Source: Geosiphon pyriformis (Eukaryota; Glomeromycota; Glomeromycetes; Archaeosporales; Geosiphonaceae). Taken from it: a stretch of 64,000 nt of DNA. The translations under genes and the position numbers were made by a program. Shown piece after piece: positions 36,421 to 48,885 of the stretch; the stretch's first letter is position 1; each line of letters starts with the position of its first letter. The stretch is from positions 390,219 through 454,218 of the forward strand of contig JAAOMT010000706.1 of NCBI GenBank assembly GCA_016748015.1. Direction: 5' to 3'. A model generated the notes under the pieces. It was given only the letters and a program-made list of their open reading frames with translations. It did no database searches and had not been told where the DNA came from.

Positions 36421-37656
36421 ACATACTTTTTTAATAATCTTTAAATTTATTGAATTATTTTATAATGCTATAAATGTAAATAAGCTTTTACAAATTTTTT
36501 CTTTTAATTACTTTTTTATTATTTATTAAAAAAAATTAAAACTATAATATATATATATTTGTAATAAATAAATTACATTAATTTTTTTTGTTTTTTATAA
36601 TAATTAATAATTAAATAGTATTATTAAAAAGTTTTTTTATTGTTTATATTATTGATAATACAAATAAAAATAATCAATTTTATTTAGATTTTGTTATTAA
36701 TATTTAATTAAATTGACTATAATATAAATTGTTTGTGATTTTAAAAAAATAATTAATTATTTAAAACATTTTCAATATATATTTATTAAAAGCAATTTGC
36801 ATATTATTACTAAAACATATTTTAAATGTTTAACTACTAAATATTATTTTTAAAAAGCTATTATAATTATATAATCAAAAAATAAGTTAAAATTTATAAG
36901 CTGTATTGGTTTAAAAAACTTGTTTATTTTTATTTAAATATTAATATATACAATTATAAAATTTGAAGCTATATAATACAAAAAAACAATTTAAGTTAAT
37001 TTTATTATGTTTATTAAAAGTAATATTAATGCTTATTTATATAATAACTTACAAAAAATAAAAATAATTAAAAAAAGTTTTTTTACAGATTTTGTTAAGT
37101 TATTTTTTATAAATTATTAATAATATAAAATTAAAATAAATAATATTAAAATATTGTATAAAAATATTATTTAATTTGTTTTATATAAACATATAATTTT
37201 AATAGTTTTTATTAATGTTTTAAAACCTAAAAGTTTGATTTTTTTGTGATATTTTTAATTAATTTTTGTTTAATAATTATAGTAATTAATAAAAGTATTG
37301 TTATTTGTAAAATTTTTAATAAATAATATTTTAAAAGTTATTAAAAAAATTAAGTAAAATTAAGCAAATATAAAATTATTTATTTTTGTTTTTAAAAAAA
37401 CCAGTTTTAAAAACTTTAATTTTAATTATTATTTGAATCAAAAATACTTTATTTAATAAAATATATTTATTTTAAGTATTAAACTTTTAAAATTATTAAT
37501 TAATATTAACAAAATTTTATTTTAAAAAGTCTTAATAAATATGAATTTTAACAAACTTTTATATATATATTTTTATTAATTTATTTAATAAATACAGTCT
37601 AATTACTATCTAACATACAAAAATAAATTAAGTATAACTTATATGTTTACTATATA
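36421..37656. other. AT desert, left part
   Basis: Very low G+C, no ORF, many stops in all frames. Presumably eroded transposon DNA, but I cannot identify which. Confidence 0.6.
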
Positions 37657-37938
37657 CAGTGTATTGCAAAAAAAATTGGACAAAAATGCATATTACAAAC
37701 CTTGATATAGTTTAATCAATTTTAGTTAATTTGTAATAGTTGAATTAGGAAGTAAATGCTAAAATAAATGACTAAATTTGATGATTTTTTTTTGTGTATT
37801 TTATTAATAATTTTTTAGAAATTTTCTTGCACAATATTATTTTCTAAGCAAGAAACACAGCACCAAACCATATTATATTTTTGGAATAAAGAAATATAAG
37901 ACACAACTAAAATAAAACAGCAAATATCTTAAACTCCC

Positions 37939-38002
37939 GTGAATAAGCAACCCCCTACATTATCGATTTTGGATCGATTTTTTAGGATGGTTGCTTATTC
38001 AC
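37939..38002. repeat. Palindrome at the left end of the pogo element
   Basis: GTGAATAAGCAACC (37939-37952) is repeated in perfect inverted orientation at 37989-38002, separated by 36 bases that themselves contain ATCGAT twice. The element therefore has three copies of its terminal motif: two forming this hairpin and one at the right end (39446-39459). Confidence 0.85.
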
Positions 38003-38022
38003 GAGACTTTTTGAATACTTAA

Positions 38023-38090
38023 TGCCTATTGGTCTAATGGTTAAATTATTCACTGTGCATATATCTATTACGAATTTCAATCGCGTTACT
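38023..38090 (+). other. tRNA-like relic (possible SINE head)
   Basis: TGGTCTAATGGTTA is a good A-box/D-arm sequence. Forty bases downstream, ACGAATTTCAATCGCG resembles a T-arm with a B-box-like TTCAATC. The acceptor and anticodon stems do not pair well, so this is not a working tRNA gene. It may be a decayed tRNA pseudogene or the head of a tRNA-derived SINE. Confidence 0.3.
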
Positions 38091-38489
38091 AATTTATTGA
38101 CCATCTGGTTGAGCCATTTTGTTGGTATTAGAAGCTGATATTTCGATTATTATAAATGTGGTGAAATAGATACTTGTGTGAAATGCAACAACACAAAAAT
38201 AATACCTTTGGATGAGGCATGATTTCGAGCAGTATATACTGTAGCACTTGTAATGTTGATCTTAAGAAACTTGGGTTCATTGTAGCAAAAATTATCAAGT
38301 CGAGTTTCGAATTGGAAATTGGATACTATTATTATGAGACTCAGAATCTTAACAAATTTCTATTTGATCAATATACTATATTAATTCCAAAGGATTTCTC
38401 ATTTGTGATCACGTAAGCTCTTTGTATCCTAAACATGTGATTTGACGTATTCGTCTAATTTTTGGCACTTGTTCCCATTAAATTACTGT

Positions 38490-39368
38490 AGCGGAATTAT
38501 CAAGAAGAATTTCGACTGCTTTAGTGCCATTAGGCAACGATTTGAATGAAAAAATCATCGAATTTCAAAGATTTATAATCCGATCTCGACTAGCATACCA
38601 GTATAATCTTTCTCAAATAGTCAATATGGATGAAACTCCCATTTATTTTGACATGGCAGGTTCTACTACAATCAATGTAAAAGGAGCCAAAACTATTCAA
38701 ATTCGAACAACTGGTAATAACAAAAATCAGTTTACTTGTGTCTTGGCTATAACAGCAGATGGCGGCAAACTCCCTCCTATGATAATTTTCAAAGTGTACA
38801 AACTCCTCCTAATCTTCCCAAAGGCGTTGTCATATATATGCATGAAAAAGCTTGGATGGATGAACATTTGATGTGTGAATAGATAGATCAAATTTGGAAC
38901 AAACGTCCTGGAATATCAACAGCATCCAAACCTACCTCTTTACTTGTTATGGATTCATTTGAAGAGCACAAAACTGAATCAGTACGCCAAAAATGCAATG
39001 TTAATAATACTCATGTGGCAATTATTCCTGGCGGTTTAACATCAATTATTCAACCTTTGGATGTATGTATAAACAAACCATTTAAAGACAGATTGAGAGA
39101 AAAATGGCGATTATGGATGAGTCATAGAGATTTTCAATTGACTAAAGGTGGAAATTCCAAAAAACCACAATATAATTTGATTTGCCAGTGGATTTTAGAG
39201 ATATGGAAATATATTCCTTTAAAAAATGTGGAATTTTTAATGAATTAGATGGAACTGAGGATGATTTATTATATAGTTCTGATACAGAAATTAGTAATCA
39301 AATTAATGATTTAAATGAAATAGTAAATGAAGATAATATTTTTACTAAAGAATTAGAATTAGATAAAT
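38490..39368 (+). pseudogene. Pogo-like DDE transposase, frameshifted
   Basis: Recognisable blocks in order: EFQRFIIRSRLAYQYNLSQI, VNMDETPIYFDMAG, RTTGNNKNQFTCVLAITADG, PPMIIFK, then after a frameshift near 38795 VVIYMHEKAWMDEHLMCE, a TAG at 38877 in place of Trp, LLVMDSFEEH, IPGGLTSIIQPLDVCINKPFK, and after a second frameshift near 39220 SFKKCGIFNELDGTEDDLLY. All three catalytic acidic residues (MDET, MDSF, QPLD) are still present. The breaks make it non-functional. The family (DDE_1, pogo/jerky group) is common in AM-fungal genomes. Confidence 0.85.
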
Positions 39369-40433
39369 AAATAAAAATTTATTTTGGTATATATAAATGG
39401 GTTACTTATTTAACTTTTTTAAGACTTTTGGACTTAAAAAGGGAAGGTTGCTTATTCACAGGAGTTTACGGTAAATATATCACACTCTTTTATCTATAAT
39501 ATTCTTAAAAAACTCGAAAAAACAAAAATGATAAAACATATAAGTAGAAATAGTTGGCTGCAAAAAATTAAAAAAGATATATCATGAGCATTAAAATAAT
39601 ATCTTCATCAAGATTTTTCAATATTTTTAAGAACTTTGAATATAAAATTAACAAAAAAAAAATGTAGATATTTCTTTTAGTATTATTTAAAGATATTTAA
39701 TTAATTATAAATATAAATAAGACTTGTTTTTAACAACTCTAAAGCTCATTAATCTTTACAAAAAAAATTATGTAAAATAAACTTAACAGCTTTTTGTTTA
39801 TTCTAAAATACAGTAGAATATTGGTATAAAGACTAGCAACTAATTTATATTATATTAAAAGATCAAATAAAAATTATAATATAGAATAGTTTTTATAAGA
39901 AAAAAAAATAAATTAATTTTGTTTTACCTAAATAATAGATATTAAGTTCTATGTAAAAATTATTTATAAACATTTATTTAAGATAAAAAGAACATTAAAA
40001 AATAAGTAACAGTTTTAACAAAACAATAATTCAAAGCATATAAGCTATTTAGTCAGGATTTTTTTTTAAGAAAATATCCTAAAGTTATAGCTTGCTTATC
40101 TAATAGTTCTAACTTAAATCTTATTAAAAACTTATGAATTATTATAAAAAAAAATGTGGAAAAGTATATGACCAAAAATTAGAATAAATTAAAACATTTT
40201 ATAAAAAAAAGTGATAAAATATTTTTTAATCTATCTTAATTAGATTAGTAAAATCAATAAAACACTATTGTAAGATAATAATTGCGAATAAAAAAGAAAA
40301 AATATTATATTAAATTATTTTTAATAAAATTATGTGCTTTTTAGTTTTTTAATAATATATAATTTATATCTTTTAATGTATTAAATAAAGTACAGTTATT
40401 ATTTTTTTGTCTAATTTTTTTTGTAATACACTA

Positions 40434-42225
40434 TATAACAAGCCATTTGAATTAGTTAAAGCTATATTATATATTTATATATTGTAATATTATTATTTAA
40501 ATTTAAAAAAAACAAATACATATAATAATATTTAAAACTAATTTATATTTTTTACTTTAATAAAATATAATTTAATATTATCTATAGTATAAAATTCATA
40601 AATTTTACAAATAATTATAACTTATATGCTTTTTATATATAATTATTTATTTAAATTAATTAAATTTAAATTAAATTAAATTTACAAACCAAATTTATTT
40701 AAAACAAATAATTTATATATAACAATAATTAAATTTTGTTATTAAAACTAAATTAATTATATATATAACAATTTTATTTGTATTTAATTTCTTATTAAAA
40801 ATTTAGAGCTTATAAAAAATTATTATTTTAGAAAAAACATTATTATTAATACAAAATCTAAATTAATATTTTTTATAATATTATTATAAAAACTTTTTAT
40901 ATTATATTTTAATTTAAAATTAACTATTTTTTATTAAATTATTAACAATTTTTTCAATATTATTAATTAATTTTTTAATTACAAAATTTTTTTTTATTTT
41001 AATATTTAAAAAAAAAAAGAATATTTAACAACTTTATACAAAAAATTTATAAATTTTATAATAAACTTAATTAACAAAACCAATTTAATTAACTTAGTTT
41101 TTAAAAAAACCAACTTTAAAATTAAATAATCTAATAAGCAAATTAATTAAAATTATATGCAAAAACATAATTTGTTTTGTTTTTAAAACCAGTTATAATT
41201 AACTAAAAACTAATATATTAAATAATATAATTAAAAATTAATCCAAATTAAGATTATTGTTATTGTTTACAATAAAAAACTTTTTTTATTTACAATTATA
41301 ATAGAATTAAATATTATAATTTGTATAAATAATACAGAATTAATAAAAAAAGTTAAAAAAAACCAATACTTTATTTTTCACAAAAGAAAAAACTGGAATT
41401 AAAACATTAAATTAACACCAAAAACACCAGAAATTTTTTTTAATATTATAAAAAAAGAAACAAAAAAAATAACTTGGTTATTAATTTTTTATTAAATACT
41501 TTGGAATTCTTAAAGAAAACAAATATCACACCAGAACTACTTTAAATAAGCCTCTTTAAAAAAACTTTAAATGAAAAAAACTTTTAACCAAAGATAAAAA
41601 TAATGTTTTAGAACCAGTAAAAAACTAGTTTATTATAATTTTATTTAAAAAAAGAGTTTTTACAAAATGATGTCAAGCAGTCTTAATAGCTACAAGTGTT
41701 TTACTGATAAAAATACTACCAGTTGTTTCAGAAAATAAAAGAGCTGCAACTTTTTTACTCTTTGTTTTAGTTGTGATTATAAAAATACAAAAAAAAAATA
41801 ATTGATTAATTTGTTTTTTTAATGTTTTTTTATTGTTAAAAATTAATAAATAATAACATGAATTAAAGATTATTTTTAAATATATTTATTTTATTAAATA
41901 ATATATTAAAAACAATAAATATATTTTAGTAATTAAGGTTTTTAATATATGAAATTAGTTATTAAAATTATTGTATATATGCATAATTTATAATTATGCA
42001 AAAAATTAAAATTTATTTTACTTGTCGATACTAAATTCAATAATAAAACTTTATATTTAAACAAAAAAATTATTAATAAAAAAAAAGTTCTATACATAAT
42101 TATTAAATAAATAATAATGTAATAAAAAAAATAATGTTAAAATATTACAATTTTTGATAATGTAAAGAAAAAATATAATAATAATTAATTAATTAATTAA
42201 TTAAAAAATTAATTAAAAATTTTTT
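40434..42225. other. AT desert, middle part
   Basis: Nearly pure A/T to about 41,380, a slightly richer stretch at 41,390-41,790, then A/T again. Read on the minus strand, 41,790-41,390 gives short protein-like blocks with many stops, possibly from an eroded retrotransposon. I could not identify it firmly. Confidence 0.5.
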
Positions 42226-43452
42226 GTGAATTTTCAAGCAAAAAATATACAAAGCCTTTTTTTTTCTTGCTTTCTTTCATCAGAAGATGTGCATTTAAAT
42301 TCATATACTAAACTAAATAAGCAAAACAGTTTCTTGAAATTTTTTAAACATCAAGTTACAAGTAAAAATCCTATTCATCCAGATTTTGGACAAATTTCTT
42401 TTATTGAAAGAATAAATATCATCTGGATGGCTTCGTTACCCTTTCTTTAATGTCGTAATATGTCAAAAATTAATATTTTGTTCATTTATTTTAAAATTTC
42501 AAAATATATTTTTCAATGCTATCGTTCCTTTGCCAAAGTTCAACATTTATAACATAAAGTCATTACCTTGCACAAAAATCAATTTTTAACATCTTGAAAT
42601 GGGAAATCTCAACGTAGCAATTTCATGCTAAAATATTGGCTATAAACCCAAGCCTGCATGACCGAATGATAAAAAATCAGTAATTTTGGAAAAGTGGGTG
42701 GGAATTTTTCTTATTAATTTCTGAAAGGCAATGAAAGGCTTTTATCGGGCTGAATTAACTACTTGAAAACTATTCCAAGGTTGGTTCTTGAAACATCAAA
42801 AGACCACATTATGATAAAGTGTTTTGACTTTCAGTTTTTAATCATTTACGGATTTGTTCTCTTATGGAAAAAACTTTAGATGTGAAATTCCAAAAAAAAG
42901 AAGCTTTTTCCAAGTGGAAGATCTCGCAAAAAAGTTTCGCCGAAATCAGTTTTAATTGATATTTCTACAAACTTTGAGAGTCAAGTCTAAACGTATATAT
43001 TCATTTCTATTTGAAGCATTAAAAGTCAAATACCTTTTTTTGGCAATATTACGTAATTAAAGTCTTTAGATCACATCCAATCGGACGTTTCTATTTACGA
43101 AGTTCGTTAAAAGTTTTCTGATCACATCCAATCGGGGCGTTTTCCATTTTACGGAGTTTCGGACAAAACCGCACTCTTACCCAGTCAATAGTATGTGAAT
43201 ATAAGATGAAAGAGTTCAAAATTTTAATTTTTTATCTCCAAGGAAAAACAAATTATTAACATTTTTTAGAAACTAATAGAAAAACCAAAAAATTTATATG
43301 AAATCAAAATTCGCCACCTGCATAACTCAAGAGCCAGAAAGCTATTTCCCAAAGAGGGGTAGCAATCTTAACAGCTTAAATAAATCAAAATCAGGGTTAA
43401 TATCATGTACCGGTAAGGATTTAAAATTTTACACTTTTTTTTTTGATGATAG
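42226..43452. other. Intermediate-composition spacer
   Basis: G+C rises to values like those near genes. No supported ORF except short ones. Contains the duplicated 51-bp motif listed separately. Confidence 0.45.
43069..43162. repeat. Two direct copies of a ~51-bp motif
   Basis: GATCACATCCAATCGG followed by CGTTT, ATTTACG and AGTTCG-like blocks occurs at 43069-43106 and again at 43120-43162, in direct orientation with a few differences. Confidence 0.7.
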
Positions 43453-43830
43453 ATGAGATTATTATACTTAAATATAAACTTTTGCCCATTTTTTCGGCTT
43501 TTAAAAGATTCTCGCCAAAACTCGCTTATAATTCCGGATTCGCGTCGATTTTCATCTGGTTACGTGTTTGCCGACCAGAATACTTCATTTGACCAGAAAT
43601 CACAAGAAACTATCTTTAGCAATAACCGAGATAACTCTTTCACCATTCCAAAAATTGAAAGCTTCTTTTATCAAGAACATCCTGATCGGAAAAATTTGGT
43701 TGGAATTGAAAACAATGATTGCTTTATGCCTCAAAATTTGGATCAGACTTCGTTGATAATACGAGATAATGTTATTCCTATTGATAAAAAATTGCAATCG
43801 ATAGTAGGCGAAAGGGGTTTTGCCCAGTAG
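43453..43830 (+). CDS. Possible small hypothetical gene or exon
   Basis: The open frame is preceded by a T-rich tract and GATAG and ends in TAG. Its translation (DSRRFSSGYVFADQNTSF... GIENNDCFMPQNLDQ) is richer in charged and polar residues than random AT-rich frames. There is a possible internal acceptor after CTTTTAAAAG at 43508. No domain recognised. It stands alone between AT-rich blocks, so it may be an orphan gene or a fragment. Confidence 0.3.
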   Translation: MRLLYLNINFCPFFRLLKDSRQNSLIIPDSRRFSSGYVFADQNTSFDQKSQETIFSNNRDNSFTIPKIESFFYQEHPDRKNLVGIENNDCFMPQNLDQTSLIIRDNVIPIDKKLQSIVGERGFAQ

Positions 43831-46800
43831 TTTCATCAAGAACATTTTTTCTTTGCATTCTAATAATTTTTTTGTGATTGGCAAATATTTCAAATACCAA
43901 AATCGTACTTGACTGATGTCTGATATTCTATGTCTAGATCATTTTCTGAATAATTGTGTGCTTTCTAAATTTTCTGAGTCTGGATAATCTTTTCCATCAA
44001 AAATTCCACCAATCCAAATAACAAAAGAATGAGTAATTTCACTTATGTAAATATTCTCCAATAAAACGGGTTTACCATAACAAGAATTTAGTAACATTTT
44101 ACGAGCCTTTTTGGTTTTCAGGAATTATTATCACTAATATTACGTCTCATTTCATCAGAAATGATAAAAAAATCATTTTAATATTTAATTTCTCAACGAG
44201 ATTCATTACCATTTTCCAATGGTGAAAATTTTCAAACACACATTTCAGGTTACCAAAAAGGGTTCATTCCATTGAGAAATTAAAACAATTTTTGGCCAAA
44301 GGAAAATAGTGATAGAATTTTATATTAAAATTTTTACAGTTAATAAAATACTTACATAATTGTCAAGAGTCTCTTTTTTAATGCAAAATTACATATTTTC
44401 ATTGTTTTAAAAATTGTTTTTTCTTTTCATTGTAATTTATTAGTGATTGCAGCATTTTCAGAATTTATGTTTAATTAAACTCTTTAATTATTTTTTTGTT
44501 ATAGAGATTAATTGTTTCTTGAACAGCAAACAAAATTGAGTTTGTAATATATTTACATAAAATGATTTATATTAAATAATTGTAAAACAAAACAAATATA
44601 TTTTTTAAAAAAGTACTTTTTATCTTATTATTTTTGTTGTAATTTTGGCAATTTCCAAATGAATTAATATATCTATAAATTATCATTTTCGATTTTATTA
44701 TTTTAATTTTTTAATCCATTAATATTGGTATTTCCTAAGATACAATCTTCTTATATTTTTATATTATTGAAAAATATGGTTTATAATAAAATGATTTTAT
44801 AAATTTATTAAATTAAATTAATGTTTTAAAGTAATTTAAATTAAAAAAAAAGTTAAAGTTTTATTCAAAAATTAATTATTATTTTAAATACAATTTAATA
44901 TTTAAAAATACATTACTATTTAAAAATAAAATACCCAAAAAAATACAAAAATGTTAAAATTTATTTTTATATTTGACAACATTTCAAATCAATAATAAAA
45001 TTTTTTAAATAAAATTAATATTATAAAATTAATAAAATATAAAAGATTCAAGTATTAATAATTCTTTTTCTTTGTTAAATAATAAACATAATATAGCAAA
45101 TAATAATAAAACAGCAAAACTAATATAAAAAATATAAAAAAATGCTATATTGAAAAATTAGTTTTAACTTGAATAATAATAATAATAATAATGATTTCAA
45201 ATATCTTAAAAATTTAGTGCTAAAAAACACTAAAACCAGTTTTTTTTTGTTAGAAAAGCCTCTTAAATAGTTTAATTTTAAAAATATTAATATAAATAAA
45301 TTTTTTTATTAACTTTTATTATTTTTAACAAAAAAAATATCAAAAAATCTTTTGTATTAAATATTAACTTATTAATTATAAATTATTCAAAAAATAGTTT
45401 TATTAATAATTATTTTAAAAAAATTTTATTTTTTCAAAGTTTTATAAAATAATTAAATTATTGTTTATTTTTAAATTAAGCTTAACTAAAGCAAATATTA
45501 ATTTTAAGCATATAAACTTTTGCATAAATTAAAAAGTAATTTTCAAAAATTTTTATAAATATTATAAAAAAACAATATTTGTAGTTTTTTCTAAATTCAA
45601 TAAAATAATAATAATTAAAATACAATTTATTAAATTATAACAAAAGACAGTAATTGAATTTATTAATTTAAATATTGCTAAATTAATTTTTGTTAAAAAA
45701 ATTTAGTGTATTATAAAAGTTAATATTAATAAAAAATTTTTTTAAAAAAATACATATTAAAAACTTTTTTATATTTTGTTAATAAGCACAATAGCTTATA
45801 ATATATCTGGTTTTTTTGTATTTTTTAATAAAAAAATTAGTACTATTAATTATAATTTCGTAATCTATAATTAAATTAAGTATGTTGTTATTTGTTTTAA
45901 ATTCAAAAAAGTTTTAAAAATTACTTTTAATAATAATTTATTTTAAAATAATAATAGTTTTTTGTTTAAGCAAAAGATATTTAATATTTATTTTATTAAA
46001 TAAAACATGGTTTTATTAATTTTATAAAACAAATAATAAAATTAATAAAAAAGTTAAATATATTTAAGCCAATAATTTTCTAATTTTATTTTAAATATAT
46101 ATTATTGGTGTTTTTTTAATTTGAATTTAATAAAAATACAATAATAAAAATAAAACTGTTATAAATTTTAAATTAAACAAATTAAATAATATTAAGTTAA
46201 ATATTAATAGTTAATATATATAATAATTAATTAAAATAAAAATTATTGTCTTTTATAATATTTTTAAAACCAAATTAATCAACTTTTTTTTTGGTTATAT
46301 TGTTTTTAAAATTAATAAATTGGTTTTTTAGATTAACAATTATATTTGCTTTGTTTTTTATTTTTTAATAATTAAAATATGTAATTATTATCTTTAATTT
46401 TTATAAAAACTTAAAAGCTGTAATTATTAAAACTAGTAAATTAAAAAATATTATATTAATAAAAAACTTCTAAATATTAATATTGTTTTAAGTTTCAAAG
46501 TTTTAATTATTTGGCTATAGATTATAAATTATTTTTATTTTTTTCTAAATTTTTATTTAAGCTTGTTAATAATTATAAAATTTTTAATTTTTAGTTTATT
46601 AGTACTAAATTATATATTAAAACTTTTGTTTTATTGGTTTTTTTTGTTGTTATATTTTGGCTACTTTTGTTGTTATAACTGTTGATTTTATAATTAGTTT
46701 TAGATTAAATTTTTGAAATTTCAAATCTTTGATTTAATTATATTAATAAAATTTGTTAATAAACTAATTGTTTTTTTATTGTTTTAACTATCAAAAAATC

Positions 46801-48229
46801 TTAAAATAAAAATTAATATTATTACAATATTTAATTAGATAATAATAATTTAAATACTATTAAGACATTTTTTTAAGTAATTAAATTTTTTAATATTTAG
46901 TATTATTGTAATAAATAAGTAATTTTAATATTAAATATAATATAAAAAAGGCTAGATTGTTTTTATGTAGATTTATTTTTAATAACTAAAATTTAAATAA
47001 TTATATTAATAATTAAATAAATTAAATTTACTTTTAACTTTTTTTGGTTTAATTTAGTTTAATTTTAATTGGCTCAAATAATTAGTTTTATATAAAAAAC
47101 AGATAAACTACAGCTATTTTAAAAACTATATTTTATTAAAACATAAAAAAATTATAATATTATTATGATTAAAAATCATAATTTTTATTAATTATTATAT
47201 GTATTAATTAATAATATTATATAATTGGTTATTTTATTTTATTTTTCTTAATTTGTATTGTTAAAATTAGCCTAAAAAATATTGTTTGCTTTTGTAATTT
47301 ATTAAATAAAAAAACAATTGAAAAGTATGATAATATTTGTTATTGATTTTAAAAATTGCCAAATAAAACATAAAATAATAACAGCATTATTATTTTGGTG
47401 ATAATTACAAACTATTTTTTTACTATTAAATTTCTCAAAAAAAATTAAGCAACTATGATTTTAAGATTAATTAAATATATAATTATTTATATTTGCTATA
47501 ACAATCAAAAAAATACTTTATAGTATATAATAAAAATAACTTAAATTTTATTAAACTTAAATTTTTGTCTTTTTGTTTAATTTGCTTTTTTATTAAAAAT
47601 CAATTTAATAAACAATTTCAAGACTTTTAAAACTGGTTTTTAAATAAATATTTAGTTTAAAACTGAAAAATTATTATTATAAAAAACATTAAACTTGTTA
47701 TAAATTAAAAATATCTTGTTAAAAAAAATTTTGAAAAGAATTTTTTTAGCAATTTTAATTAATACAATAAAACAAAAATTAAATAATACTTTTTTTTAGT
47801 TATATAGCTTAGAAATTATTAATATTTAAATTTTTTTACAATTAAAAAACTGATTTGCTTACCGGATATACATTTAGCAAACTTTATAACAAATTTTAAA
47901 CAAACTTATCACAATATTTTTATAATTTATTTTTAATATCAAACAAATTATTAACTTTATTAATTGGCAGATTTTTAACTACTCTTAATAATTTATTGTG
48001 TTGAATTTTTTTATTACTTTAGCAAATACAATATTATCTATATAATTTTTTAAATTATATTAATAACACCAAAAATTAAGAATTATATTTAAAATTATCT
48101 ATTTTTGAGTTTACTTTCTATTATTAAACATTTTTGTTTTTTTTTGATGTTATTGCTAAGTTATTGTTAAATTTATTGTTAATAAAAGCTAATAAACCAT
48201 TAATAAACTAATTTATTTACAAAGTACTT
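43831..48229. other. AT desert, right part
   Basis: Composition falls steadily from about 44,350 to almost pure A/T through 48,200. No ORF. Because its right edge is a minus-strand Gypsy LTR and leader, the body is probably the eroded gag-pol of that copy, but I could not recognise conserved pol motifs. Confidence 0.5.
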
Positions 48230-48731
48230 TTCTATATTTTGAATTATTTATGCTATTGGGCTTATAATAGAATAAATAATTTTATATCAATTATTGATGT
48301 AATTACTTTGCAATAAAAGTTAATTTTTTTTACAAGAAATCTTAACTGTAATAATGTATAGTTACTTTGCTGTAAAAATTAATTCTTCTACAAAAAATTT
48401 CAATTATAGACTATTCAATAATATAAGAAAGCAAAGAAAAAAAAGAATTTAAAATAAAAAAAAATGTAAAAAAATGTTTTCTGTTCAAACTCGAAATTAA
48501 CTAAGTAATTATTGAAATTAGTAGTTAAATAATTTTGAACTAAAATATATTTTCTTAAAAAGAAAAGCTCTTTTTTTATACAATTTATTGTAATACTATT
48601 TTATAATTTAACACTTTTTTTACTTGTATATTATTATTGAAAAAATATTAAAAAATTACAACAATTATTTTTATTTTTATTAGTTTTTAAAGTAAATAAG
48701 CATTTTTATCAAATTAAACTTGCTAATAACA
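48230..48731 (-). mobile_element. Minus-strand Gypsy LTR and leader, hypermutated
   Basis: On the minus strand this matches the family at 5288-6150. The LTR start is TGTTA (reverse of TAACA at 48727-48731). The TATA-region block AGCTCTTTTTTTATACAATTT reads in reverse at about 48566. The post-LTR block (ATTAGCTACCAATTTCAG-like) is at about 48500-48530. The leader block (ACAGCAAAGTAACTAC) is at 48356-48376, with flanking leader sequence continuing to about 48230. The LTR is shortened by an internal deletion. Nearly all differences are C-to-T or G-to-A. The element body would run left into the AT desert. Confidence 0.7.
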
Positions 48732-48885
48732 TAATATTATTTTTTAGTTTGCAAAGCTTAAATGGTCAAATAGTAAATTATTTATTAATATTTTTGTTAA
48801 ATATTTTTTAAAACAATTGGTAAAAAAACAATAGGTTAATGCATTCACTTCTTTCAATGATGATTTAAGACCCAAGGTAATGAAC

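Larger units (their letters stand above)
37932..39466 (+). mobile_element. Pogo-type DNA transposon nested in the outer element
   Basis: The ends are inverted: left AACTCCCGTGAATAAGCAACC (from 37932) and right, read in reverse, AACTCCTGTGAATAAGCAACC (to 39466), with one mismatch in 21. TA flanks both ends (37930-37931 and 39467-39468). It carries a broken pogo-like DDE transposase on the plus strand. The N-terminal helix-turn-helix region of the transposase was not found in 38010-38480. Confidence 0.8.
37657..40433. mobile_element. Tc1/mariner-type element (outer), eroded
   Basis: A 30-bp left end (CAGTGTATTGCAAAAAAAAT..., 37657-37686) is matched by an inverted right end at 40404-40433. There are 27 identities of 30, and all three differences are C/T or G/A. 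The element is flanked by TA on both sides (37655-37656 and 40434-40435), the target duplication of the Tc1/mariner superfamily. The length is 2,777 bp, of which 1,535 bp are a second transposon inserted inside. I cannot read a transposase of its own in the remaining AT-rich sequence. Confidence 0.75.

Noticed and set aside
38023-38090. Functional tRNA gene
   Set aside because: The A-box and T-arm look right, but the acceptor and anticodon stems do not pair; kept only as a low-confidence relic.
38219-38416. ORF as the N-terminal domain of the pogo transposase
   Set aside because: No helix-turn-helix character, and it does not join the DDE part in frame. Left unassigned.
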